A stretch of 10,100 nt of DNA from Glandiceps talaboti (Eukaryota > Hemichordata > Enteropneusta > Spengelidae): NCBI RefSeq assembly GCF_964340395.1, contig NC_135564.1, positions 22,873,287-22,883,386 of the forward strand, in the 5' to 3' direction. The position numbers were made by a program, and so were the translations under genes. Position 1 is the stretch's first letter, and the number at the start of each line of letters is the position of its first letter. Shown in pieces: positions 1 to 8,497 of the stretch. The notes beneath the pieces are model-generated. The model ran no database searches. It was not told where the DNA came from and saw only the letters and a list, made by a program, of their open reading frames with translations.

Positions 1-385
1 GCCAACATATCCATACTGCAGCACAGTCTGCCATTAAGTAAATTTTACAATCGAGCGGTTTCAGAATTTAGAACCTAAAAATATCAAATTGGCAACACGT
101 GTATTTTAAAAATATAATCACAATAAACTTGTATGTCAAGAAGAAATCATTTTAATAAATTTGTAATAAGTTACAAACAATGCTTCGATCATAGTGCAGT
201 GTCGGACAAAACAATATTTTTTAGTTAGGCCTGTCAGGTTTGGAGCCAAAAATCGACTCGGCGTTTACCACTCGCTAGCGCTGTGCTGTGACTGAAATCG
301 CTACATCGATCTTGTACATGTGTTGCATGCACGTACACTATCTGAAAATCCTGTGACTGTATTTACGTTCATTAAACCCACATCA
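1..385. other. Gene-free left flank, possibly including the retrotransposon 5' leader
   Basis: AT-rich sequence with no open frame of note. The gag frame is open for a short way upstream of its ATG (from about 320), but without an ATG. I compared this stretch by eye with the candidate 3' LTR at 4730-4910 and found no convincing matching copy, so a 5' LTR is missing, highly diverged, or lies left of the window. A TGG at 241-243 could in principle open a primer binding site, but the bases after it do not match any tRNA 3' end that I recognise and instead form a small palindrome (239-250). Where host DNA ends and element leader begins cannot be placed. Confidence 0.5.
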
Positions 386-1279
386 ATGGCAGAAAGCGAC
401 GTTGCTAATGATGGTAGGTCATCAACTTTTATCTCCAATGTTACGATACCACCTAATATAGAATTGAAGGGTAATTTGGCTAAGAATTGGAAGAAGCGGA
501 AACAGATTTGGGATGCGTACAAGGTTGTAACGAAACTGAATGAAAAAGACAACAAGAGTCGAGTTGCAACTTTTATCACATGTATTGGTCTGAATGCGTT
601 GGAAATCCATAATAGTCGCCCGTATAAGGATGATGGAGAGAAAGAAAACATGGAAGTCATTCTAGATCTGTGGACTAGTTACTGTGTAGGTAAAACTAAC
701 ATCATTTACGAGCGTTATGTTTTCAACAACCGAGCACAAGAGCCAGGTGAAAGTATCGATGCATACTCATCTGCGTTACGACACTTGGCATCCACATGTG
801 AGTATAACGTTTTGAAAGAAGAATTGATAGGAGATAGGATTGTTTGTGGCGTAGAAGATAACACTGTCAGACGTAAACTTCAACAAGAACCAGGCCTGAC
901 TCTCGAAAAATGCATTGACCTCTGTAAGGCTGCTGAAGCTACATCGGTACAAGTGAAAGCCATAGCAGGACAGGCAAGGGGCATCGATGAAGAACTTGAA
1001 GAAGTTAACTTCATTAAGAAGATATATAAGTCGAAAGATTCAAGTAGTGAAAACAACACTTTCACTAATTTTATAAAGAACTGTAAATTCTGTGGTCAGG
1101 GTCATGAAAGAAGGAAGGAAGTATGTCCAGCATTTGGAAAGACTTGCAAGTTGTGCAGTAAGAAGAATCACTTTGCCAAGAAATGTCAGAGTACCAGAAG
1201 TCAGGGTTGTAGGAAAGTCAACACTGTAAACCAGGATGAACGTTTCACTGAGGATAGTTCTGAGGAAGAAGTACAATGA
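386..1279 (+). CDS. gag: Gag structural protein of a Ty3/Gypsy element, intact frame
   Basis: This is a 297-residue open frame with no lesion. In Gypsy elements Gag forms the cytoplasmic virus-like particle and packages element RNA. The N-terminal two thirds is a helical capsid-like region, including a stretch typical of this Gag family around KVATFITCIG/ALEI-type residues (here RVATFITCIGLNALEI) and a later LRHLASTC segment. The C-terminal part has two zinc knuckles: Cys233-Cys236-His240-Cys247 (CX2CX3HX6C, unusual) and Cys254-Cys257-His262-Cys267 (CX2CX4HX4C, canonical). Basic residues flank the knuckles and the tail is acidic and Ser-rich. I chose the ATG at 386 because the frame further upstream contains only GTG/TTG codons as starts. 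The TGA at 1277-1279 overlaps the protease frame, which is +1 relative to gag; whether this reflects programmed frameshifting or an indel is unclear, since no obvious slippery heptamer is seen. Confidence 0.88.
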   Translation: MAESDVANDGRSSTFISNVTIPPNIELKGNLAKNWKKRKQIWDAYKVVTKLNEKDNKSRVATFITCIGLNALEIHNSRPYKDDGEKENMEVILDLWTSYCVGKTNIIYERYVFNNRAQEPGESIDAYSSALRHLASTCEYNVLKEELIGDRIVCGVEDNTVRRKLQQEPGLTLEKCIDLCKAAEATSVQVKAIAGQARGIDEELEEVNFIKKIYKSKDSSSENNTFTNFIKNCKFCGQGHERRKEVCPAFGKTCKLCSKKNHFAKKCQSTRSQGCRKVNTVNQDERFTEDSSEEEVQ

Positions 1280-1828
1280 CCAGAACCAAATAAACACAGT
1301 GAATGGTAGTAGCTACAAAACAAAAATACATGCTACTATGGAAATCAATGGCAAAACTGTTGACATGCAAGTTGACTGTGGTGCATCCTGTAATGTGCTA
1401 CCTGAGTTTTTGGTACCTGTAAGTTAACACTCCCCGGGCAGGCTTCTAATCAGATCCGGACAATGTACAGTAAGGCTACAATACCAGTGCTTGGCACATG
1501 TAAGGTTAGTTTACGTAACCCCAAGAACAAGAAATTGTATAAAGTACAGTTTGTAGTAGTTAAAGGGGACTACCCTGCCCTGCTTGGTTCCTGTGCAGCA
1601 CAACAGATGAAGTTACTGACCATCCAGTATGACAACATTGAGATGATTAACAATATTGATTCGGCATCCAATGCTAAACTAGGAGAGGGCCTAACCAGAG
1701 AGGAAGTACTGAAGAGATATGGTGATGTATTTGAAGGCCGGGGTTGCATGGAAGAAAAAGTACACCTCGAAGTTGACAAATCTGTGAGTCCAGTAATAGT
1801 ACCACCATGTCGAGTACCCATTGCTTGA
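1236..1828 (+). pseudogene. pol: Retropepsin-like protease region of pol, frame-broken
   Basis: The first part (frame of 1236-1427) holds the aspartyl protease active site as VDCGASCNVLP, with the catalytic Asp codon at 1374-1376. The family normally has Asp-Thr/Ser-Gly; here the middle residue is Cys. The frame ends at TAA 1425-1427. Homology resumes in another frame from about 1430 to 1825 with TIPVLGTCKVSL and the retropepsin second motif PALLGSCAAQQM, then a linker into reverse transcriptase that ends at TGA 1826-1828. Retropepsins mature the Gag-Pol polyprotein inside the particle. The frame change near 1425-1450 separates the active site from the rest of the fold, so no working protease is expected. 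Identification as Gypsy protease is firm; the exact break point is approximate. Confidence 0.82.
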
Positions 1829-2701
1829 AAGCTAAGTTAAAGCAAGAGTTGAATCGCCTTGAAGCTAGTGGCGCCATAAAAAAGGTCGCTCAACCTACTG
1901 AATGGGTATCCAGTCTTGTGGTTGTGAAGAAGTCAAATGGATCTCTACGAGTCTGCATAGATCCCTTACATTTGAACAAGGCTTTGAAAAGAAGTCACAA
2001 TCACAGTTATTGAGGACATATTGCCTGAATTATCAAATGCTAAGATGTTCAGCAAAGTTGATCTCAAAGAGGGTTTCCTCCAAGTATGTCTCGATGAAGA
2101 ATCTAGCTTTCTGACAACATTCCAAACTCCCTAGGGGCATTATCGCTATCTGAGACTGCCATTTGGATTATCGCCATTACCAGAGTATTTTCAACAGAAG
2201 CTGGATCAGAACCTGGAGGGCTTACGTGGCATATTCAAGGTTGCAGATGATATACTTGTCAAAGGTGTGGGTGACACAGTTGAAGAGGCCAACAGAGATC
2301 AAGATCGCAACCTCATCGGTCTGCTAGAACGATGTAGAGAAAAGAACATCAAGCTCAACAAAGACAAATTCGAATTTAAGTCAGTTGACATGCCTTTCAG
2401 TAGGCATTCCTTGACGCCTATGGGGTTGAAGCCAGACCCAGCATAGGTAGAAGCAGTAAATAAGATGGAGAAACCAGTAGATGTGGCTGGTGTACAGTGA
2501 ATTGTTGGTATGGTGAAATATCTGTCCAAATTCTTGAGTGATCTCTCCGATATGTGTGAGCCACTGCGACGACTTACACATAAGGATGTACGGTGGCACT
2601 GGGGAGAAAAACAAGAAGATGCTGTCACCAAAATCAAGCATGCAGTCACATCAGCTCCTGTGCTATGCTACTTTGACTTAAAGAAACAAACAGAAGGCTA
2701 G
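1825..2701 (+). pseudogene. pol: Reverse transcriptase domain of pol, frameshifted with stops
   Basis: The RT fingers begin at 1825 in a third frame (LKAKLKQELNRLE, then SSLVVVKKSNGSLRVCIDP), which stops at 2011-2013. The palm continues in the gag frame with SKVDLKEGF (catalytic Asp codon 2060-2062), LPFGLSPLPEYFQQKLD and the polymerase box VADDILV with the two Asp codons at 2246-2251. The thumb/connection continues to 2698 (MVKYLSKFLSDL...). Lesions: a one-base loss near 1826, a small net deletion near 2000, and in-frame stops TAG 2132, TAG 2444, TGA 2498 and TAG 2699. By comparison with family consensus positions, 2132 stands where Trp is usual and 2498 where Arg is usual, the latter fitting CGA to TGA at a CpG. 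All three palm Asp residues survive in the DNA, but no continuous protein can be made. Confidence 0.9.
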
Positions 2702-2987
2702 GGTGATGCTTCTTCAAAAGGGTTGGGTTTCTCACTGATGCAGGATGGTCAACCTGTTACATACTCAAGCAGAGCTCTGACCCCAACTGAACAGAAATAC
2801 TCCCAAATTGAGAAGGAGTTACTGGCACGTCTTTGGGATGGAAAGGAACCACCTGTATGTATATGGTAGAAAGGTTGTGCTGTGGACAGACCACAAACCA
2901 CTTGTCTCCATTGTTAACAAACCACTTGCATCAGCACCTCGTCGTTTGCAACGGTTGCTATTGCGACTTCAGAACTATGATATGTAG
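2702..2987 (+). pseudogene. pol: RNase H domain of pol, frameshifted
   Basis: Directly after the TAG at 2699 the gag frame reads [16 protein letters not shown], the usual Gypsy RNase H start, with the first catalytic Asp at 2705-2707. The Glu-containing helix follows as QIEKELLA (Glu codon 2810-2812). Near 2845 homology moves to another frame, where [17 protein letters not shown] contains the third acidic residue (Asp codon 2889-2891), and ends at a TAG 2985-2987. RNase H degrades the RNA strand during reverse transcription. The frameshift splits the catalytic core, so it is inactive. The region then returns to the original frame near 2987, passes a TAA at 3011-3013 and joins integrase. Confidence 0.85.
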
Positions 2988-4489
2988 AAATTAGATACAA
3001 GAAAGGTACATAATTGTTTATTGCAGACACACTTTCAAGAGCCTCACTATGGTCTGTTAATAGATCAGAAATAGAAGAGGAAGTTGAAAGTATTCACATG
3101 ATAGATTTTCTACCAATGTCGGAGCCACAGTTGCGAGAGGTACAGGTAGAAACAGCCAAAGATAGAGTTCTTCAGCTACTAAAGGACGTAATACTCAAAG
3201 GGTGGCCAGATAACAAGTTTGATTTACCGACAGACTTGCATTCCTATTTCAACTGTCGAGATGAGCTGGCTGTGCAAGACAGTGTCATATTCAAGGGCCT
3301 GAGATGTATCATTCTTGCGAGCGTCAGACCCAAAATAAGAGAAAGACTACATAGTGCACACTTTGGAATCCAGGGCTGTCTACGACGAGCAAGAGAAGTT
3401 GTATACTGGCCAGGGATGAACAGAGTCCTGACTGACTACATTGCGAAGTGTGAGATCTGTAATAATTACCTGTGTAATCAGCAGAAAGAGCCTCTGATTT
3501 GTCACGGGTTACCAGCAAGACCGTGGCAGAAGATTGGCTCAGATATCTTCACTTTTGAGAGCAAAGATTATCTTTGCACAGTCGACTACTATTCCAACTA
3601 CTTTGAAGTGGATAGGCTATTTGACAAAACTGCATCTGAGATAATAAAGAAGACAAAGAGACATTTTGCAACACATGGTATCCCAGATCAGTTCCACAGT
3701 GACAACATATCTTACAACTCATAGGAATATAGAGGCTTCGCAAGGAAGTATGAATTTGAGCATATTACTAGTTCTCCAGAATATCCACAGAGTAACGGGA
3801 AAGTGGAGAATGCAGTAAAGACAGCAAAACAGTTAATGAAGAAATCTAAGGAAGCAGGAACAGACTTTTACCTGGCACTACTAGACTGGCGTAATACACC
3901 AAGTGAGGGTATTGAGTCATCTCCTGCTCAACGTCTATTTGGAAGACGTACCCGAACACTGCTCCCAACAGCTGGTGAGCTGTTAAAACCCAAAATAGTT
4001 TATGTACAACAGAAGCTCTATGATATGAAGGCAGGTCAAACCGGATACTACAATCAACATAGTAAAGAACTGCCAACCTTGTTACAAGGAGAAACAGTTC
4101 GTATTAGACCCAGTGCTCACAGCCGATCTGGCAAATCGATAAAAGCACAAGTAGAACAACAAGTGGATGTGTGGTCATATGAGGTGAGGACAGAAGATGG
4201 AAGATTGTTCAGGAGAAACAGAAGGTACCTTAGAGGCACCAAAGAACTATTCCATCCAAGTATCACACCAGATTCAACACCAGTTCGATGTGAACCACAA
4301 CACTTACCAATGCAATCTATGCCTGACAGCCCCAGCAAAGTTCCAGCTATTGAGCATTCTATGAAGGAAGATGCAAACGTAAAGTCACCCTGTTTTTCTA
4401 GACAAGAGACGCCCACAAAGACTTGTTTTACTCGCAGTGGACGTACATCGGTACCACCAACATATTTAAAGGACTTTGTTACATCATGA
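2987..4489 (+). pseudogene. pol: Integrase domain of pol, one stop in the catalytic core
   Basis: From IADTLSRAS (end of the RNase H linker, open after TAA 3011-3013) the frame runs to TAG 3722-3724 and, in the same frame, on to a natural-looking TGA at 4487-4489. The zinc-binding N-domain shows His codons at 3350 and 3359 and Cys codons at 3449 and 3458, with VYWPGMN between them. The catalytic core has Asp at 3542-3544 (GSDIFTF), Asp at 3701-3703 (HSDNIS) and Glu at 3806-3808 (QSNGKVEN). The stop at 3722 stands where a Gln or Glu is common. The second Asp lacks the usual DNGPQ context and is followed by 34, not 35, residues before Glu. The C-terminal part has QRLFGRRTRTLLPT and GETVRIRPS and ends in TRSGRTSVPPTYLKDF, a usual end for this family; no chromodomain is seen. 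Confidence 0.9.
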
Positions 4490-4716
4490 ACACTTCACTG
4501 TTTAGCTTTCGGATGACATTATTACCTTATAAATCAGATCACTATGTCTCTTTATAACGAAAAAAGAGAGACTATGTTGACATTTTTGTTTGACTTTGCA
4601 GTGAAATTTTATCAAGAGGATGGACTATAGTGGATTGAACTTTGAACTTGGAATAGCTGATCATTGCTCTTTACATTTATGGAAATCAAACAGAACATAG
4701 ATCTAGTCTTCATTTC
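4490..4716 (+). other. 3' non-coding segment of the retrotransposon
   Basis: About 230 bases between the end of the integrase frame and the polypurine tract. It has stops in all frames on the + strand and no envelope-like or accessory frame. Its place between pol and the polypurine tract makes it the element's 3' untranslated region by inference. Confidence 0.6.
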
Positions 4717-4729
4717 GAAGAAGGAAAGA
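4717..4729 (+). other. Polypurine tract of the LTR element
   Basis: A 13-base all-purine run (GAAGAAGGAAAGA) lies immediately before a TGTGACG sequence downstream of pol. In LTR retrotransposons such a tract primes plus-strand DNA synthesis and sits directly upstream of the 3' LTR. The position and the TG start that follows support the call. Confidence 0.7.
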
Positions 4730-4910
4730 TGTGACGTTATTGACATTGACCTCCCCATTTTATTAATAGTTTATTCCATTCCTGCGCATGTTCGTTGTAC
4801 TTTCTAGTTTACCTGGGTACACATAAAGTTATTGTTGTTCACTTTAAACTTGCTTATTTATTGAGTAGTATGTGAGTTTCCCCAGTTAATAGCGGATGCA
4901 TGACTTTACA
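4730..4910 (+). repeat. Probable 3' LTR (TGT...ACA), right boundary uncertain
   Basis: Starts with TGTGACG directly after the polypurine tract and can end at TTTACA (4905-4910), giving a 181-bp segment with the TGT/ACA termini usual for LTRs. The short length fits several animal Gypsy lineages. A shorter alternative ends at TTCA (4841). With no second copy in the window to compare, the end cannot be fixed. The minisatellite begins at the next base (4911), an independent sign that a sequence junction lies there. Confidence 0.55.
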
Positions 4911-5870
4911 CTATGCATACAAAGCAAGTATGTGATAGTATGTAGTGCTATGAATACAAAGTCAGTATGTATTAGTATGTAGTGCTATGAATACGAAGCC
5001 AGTATGTAGTGATATGTAGTGCTATGAATACAAAGCCAGTATGTAGTGATATGTAGTGCTATGAATACAACGCCAGTATGTAGTAGTATGTAGTGCTGTG
5101 AATACAAAGCCAGTATGTAGTGATATGTAGTGCTATGAATACAACGCCAGTATGTAGTAGTATGTAGTGCTGTGAATACAAAGCCAGTACGTAGTAGTAT
5201 GTCGTGATGTGAATACAAAGCCAGTATGTCGTGTTATGTAGTGCTATGAATACAAAGCCAGAATGTAGTGATATGTAGTGCTATGAGTATGAATACAAAG
5301 CCAGTAAGTAGTAGTATGTCGTGATGTGAATACAAAGCCAGTATGTAGTGATATGTAGTGCTATGAATACAACGCCAGTATGTAGTAGTATGTAGTGCTG
5401 TGAATACAAAGCCAGTATGTAGTGATATGTAGTGCTATGAATACAACGCCAGTATGTAGTAGTATGTAGTGCTGTGAATACAAAGCCAGTACGTAGTAGT
5501 ATGTCGTGATGTGAATACAAAGCCAGTATGTAGTGATATGTAGTGCTATGAATACAACGCCAGTATGTGGTAGTATGTAGTGCTGTGAATACAAAGTCAG
5601 TATGTAGTAGTATGTAGTGCTGTGAATACAAAGCCAGTATGTAGTAGTATGTAGTGCTATGAATACAAAGCCAGTATGTAGTAGTATGTAGTGCTATGAA
5701 TACGAAGCCAGTATGTAGTGATATGTAGTGCTATGAATACGAAGCCAGTATGTAGTGATATGTAGTGCTATGAATACGAAGCCAGTATGTAGTGATATGT
5801 AGTGCTATGAATACAAAGCCAGTATGTCGTGTTATGTACTGCTATGAATACAAGGCCAGTATGTAATGAG
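4911..5870 (+). repeat. 37-bp minisatellite, about 26 units
   Basis: Head-to-tail units of 37 bp start AGTATGTAGT and end with GAATACAAAGCC or a close variant. Unit starts fall at 4927, 4964, 5001, 5038 and then every 37 bp, except one unit at 5260-5302 that is 43 bp because of a 6-bp insertion (GAGTAT-type). A 16-bp partial unit opens the array (4911-4926) and a short partial unit closes it (from 5858). Recurring variants are GATATGTAGTGCTATG versus AGTATGTAGTGCTGTG in the middle, and CAACGCC, CAAAGCC or CGAAGCC at the end; a third type has GTCGTGATGTG. Each unit contains two tandem copies of a TATGTAGTG core, so it probably grew from a shorter motif. Long frames on the - strand exist only because 37 bp cycles through three frames; they are not genes. 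Confidence 0.97.
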
Positions 5871-6192
5871 GGAAAACATAGCTCGCTACATGTCTTTGTC
5901 ATTGACTAAAGAAACTTTATAGTACAGAGAGCTCCTTTATTCATATCCGATCACACTCTAAAAATAGCTCCTAGATTACGAAAAGTCCCCTGACACCATC
6001 ATGTGACATTTGTAATCCATAAAATGAAATGAGTTAGATTCGTCAAATGTGTAATTGCCTGTAAATTGACTCATCCAGTAGCATACTGTGTATACTTTTA
6101 TGAACTGGTATTTAGATATTAAGACAAGTTATTTTCATGAAACCTTGACATAAACGATTATGTGGGGCGATATGACCTTGCGTTTAAAGCGT
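5871..6192. other. Unannotated spacer, nothing recognised
   Basis: Ordinary AT-rich sequence between the minisatellite and a pentanucleotide tract. No open frame, RNA gene, or repeat could be recognised on either strand. Confidence 0.6.
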
Positions 6193-6232
6193 AAGAGAAG
6201 AGAAGAGAAGAGAAGAGAAGAGAAGAGAAGAG
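6193..6232 (+). repeat. (AAGAG)8 microsatellite
   Basis: Eight perfect copies of AAGAG, an all-purine 40-bp tract continuing into AAA. Confidence 0.97.
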
Positions 6233-7129
<897 letters not shown>

Positions 7130-7160
7130 GACAGACAGAGAGAGAGAGACAGAAAGACAG

Positions 7161-7210
<50 letters not shown>
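7161..7210 (+). repeat. (AGAT)12 microsatellite
   Basis: Twelve perfect AGAT copies plus a partial copy, followed by an imperfect GA/GACA tail to about 7230. This is the third motif of the compound array. Confidence 0.96.
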
Positions 7211-7211
<1 letters not shown>

Positions 7212-7249
7212 GAGACAGAGAGACAGAGAGCGTGTGTATGTCTACATAT

Positions 7250-7280
7250 GGTGTGTGTGTGTGTGCGTGCGCGTATGTGT
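7250..7280 (+). repeat. GT-rich alternating purine-pyrimidine tract
   Basis: A (GT)n run that turns into GCGTGCGCGTATGTGT, keeping strict purine-pyrimidine alternation from 7251 to 7280. Such tracts, especially with GC steps, are the classic substrate for left-handed Z-DNA. Confidence 0.85.
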
Positions 7281-7653
7281 CAATAATTATCTAGTGCGTA
7301 GTGTACATATACTTAACAGAGATATATTTGCATATTTATCAGCAATAGTACTATTACTTATTTAATGATTAACAGTGACGTTATTCATATTTCCCAACAA
7401 CAGTAAGCTTATTCCATATTAATGAAAAGTTAGCATAGAATAACTTGTAAATAGATAGGCTAGTAGTTGTATTGCCATCACACTAATGAAACGGCCCGAA
7501 GGAAAGAAAAGAAATGATAAATTACACTAATACTGCATATCATGACGTTGTGAAAAGGAGACTGTAGATCTGCTGCATCGTTGTCAACCATGTTTAATTA
7601 TGTTGGTAAGGTGTCCGAGGCATTCTAATTCCAAGATGAAATCTACTAGTTAG
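7281..7653. other. Unannotated spacer, nothing recognised
   Basis: AT-rich sequence of about 370 bases with no open frame, RNA gene or repeat that I can recognise. Confidence 0.6.
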
Positions 7654-7740
7654 CCCCCCCCCCCAAGGGTGCTGTTACAATGGGTTCCATCTGTCCGTCC
7701 ACCCATCTTTCCATGTGTCTGTGTGTCCGTGTCCGTGTCA
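7654..7740 (+). repeat. C11 run and degenerate TCCG/TGTC tract
   Basis: Eleven C residues (7654-7664) are followed within about 25 bases by an imperfect pyrimidine-rich tetranucleotide series (7687-7740) made of TCCG, TCTG, CCATC and TGTC words. It leads straight into the tandem repeat block at 7743, suggesting that both belong to one repeat family. Confidence 0.6.
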
Positions 7741-7991
7741 ACTATCAAAATTAAGCAAATTCCCGCCTATCAAAGACATATTATAGTGTGTACATATTGA
7801 CAATTTCTTTTAAATCGTGTTTAGACCTATACACAAGGATTATTTTTGGTGCTCATATCACTTTCCCAGAATGGCAGCCATATCTGTTGTTAAAATTATT
7901 ATTTACTGCATAATTCAAAAACTGTAATACATAGAGACTCCATTCAAGTGTCTACCCTATGTTGTCAGATGCGAGCTATCTGTGGAGACAT

Positions 7992-8004
7992 TGACCTGTG
8001 ACCT
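7992..8004 (-). promoter_or_regulatory. DR1 nuclear-receptor motif in tandem repeat copy 1
   Basis: TGACCTGTGACCT on the + strand is two perfect TGACCT half-sites one base apart, that is AGGTCA-N-AGGTCA on the - strand, the DR1 element bound by RXR, HNF4 and COUP-TF type receptors. The match is exact, but binding or function is only inferred. A further TTGAC follows directly. Confidence 0.35.
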
Positions 8005-8484
8005 TGACTTTCATGGCTAGTTATCAAAATCAAGCCAATTCCTGCCTATTACAGACATATTGTTGTGTTTACATATAGCCAATTTCTTAAAGAAGTGTGC
8101 ACAAGCATTGTTTTTCATGCTCATGTAATTTTTACTGAATGGCAGCCATATTTGTAGTAAAGAATCACTATATTTAATACTGCATAACTAAACAACTTCA
8201 ATCATAGACTCTATTCATAGACCAATTAAAATTGAGCTATAAATTAGACATTGTAGACACTTTGTAGCAATTATGTTTGGCTAATGTCTTTTAGATCAAG
8301 TCTATAGATAATGCAGAACCAGATAAACATGTACATGCATTACTTTTGGTGCTCATATCACTATGTCAGCCGTTTTGTAGTGAACACTCATGATTCACAT
8401 ATTAACTCAAAAACGTTAATACATGGCGACTACATTAAAGTGTCTACCCCTATCTTGCCAGGTTTAAACTTTCTTTTTAGAGAT

Positions 8485-8497
8485 TGACCTTTGACCT
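8485..8497 (-). promoter_or_regulatory. DR1 nuclear-receptor motif in tandem repeat copy 3
   Basis: TGACCTTTGACCT is again a perfect DR1 at the position equivalent to the one at 7992, 493 bases away, and is followed by a weaker AGACCT. The corresponding place in the middle copy (about 8247-8260) has lost it. Function is not shown. Confidence 0.35.

Larger units (their letters stand above)
386..4910 (+). mobile_element. Degenerate Ty3/Gypsy LTR retrotransposon, 5' LTR not seen
   Basis: The order gag, protease, reverse transcriptase, RNase H, integrase is visible across three reading frames, which is the Ty3/Gypsy (Metaviridae-type) order; integrase lies last, unlike Ty1/Copia. A polypurine tract and a short TGT...ACA segment follow pol. 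Coding length of about 4.1 kb is normal for the group. Gag and pol resemble the animal Gypsy lineages often annotated as K02A2.6-like polyproteins, from motifs such as the paired CCHC knuckles, VADDILV in RT and the integrase ending in a basic, Pro-rich tail without a visible chromodomain; the exact clade is my inference. Frame changes near 1430, 1826, 2000, 2845 and 2985 and in-frame stops at 2132, 2444, 2498, 2699, 3011 and 3722 show that this copy cannot make Pol. No envelope-like frame is present. Confidence 0.93.

Noticed and set aside
1-240. 5' LTR
   Set aside because: By-eye comparison with 4730-4910 gave only short AT-rich matches such as CATTTTAATAAA-like words, no collinear copy and no TGT...ACA frame before gag.
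239-258. Primer binding site beginning with TGG at 241
   Set aside because: The following bases do not match the 3' end of any tRNA I can recall, the T-loop position does not fit, and the site is explained as a small palindrome (TTTGGAGCCAAA).
301-660. - strand frames opposite gag, and similar ones opposite pol
   Set aside because: They mirror a well supported + strand coding region and contain no recognisable motifs.
4790-4850. Polyadenylation signal and promoter inside the candidate LTR
   Set aside because: Only weak CATAAA-like and AT-rich words occur; without an LTR pair or transcript evidence the R and U5 limits cannot be placed.
386-4910. Identity with the bivalve Steamer element
   Set aside because: The short LTR and Gypsy layout are compatible, but I cannot confirm sequence identity without a database comparison, so I kept only the Ty3/Gypsy level.
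4985-5631. Several long - strand frames encoding Tyr/His/Thr-rich repeated peptides
   Set aside because: They lie entirely inside the 37-bp minisatellite. Because 37 is not a multiple of three, each frame is cycled through every 111 bp, and lack of stops follows from the unit sequence, not coding selection.
4911-5870. CRISPR-like array
   Set aside because: Units are directly tandem with no unique spacers, and the surrounding sequence is eukaryotic, with no cas genes.
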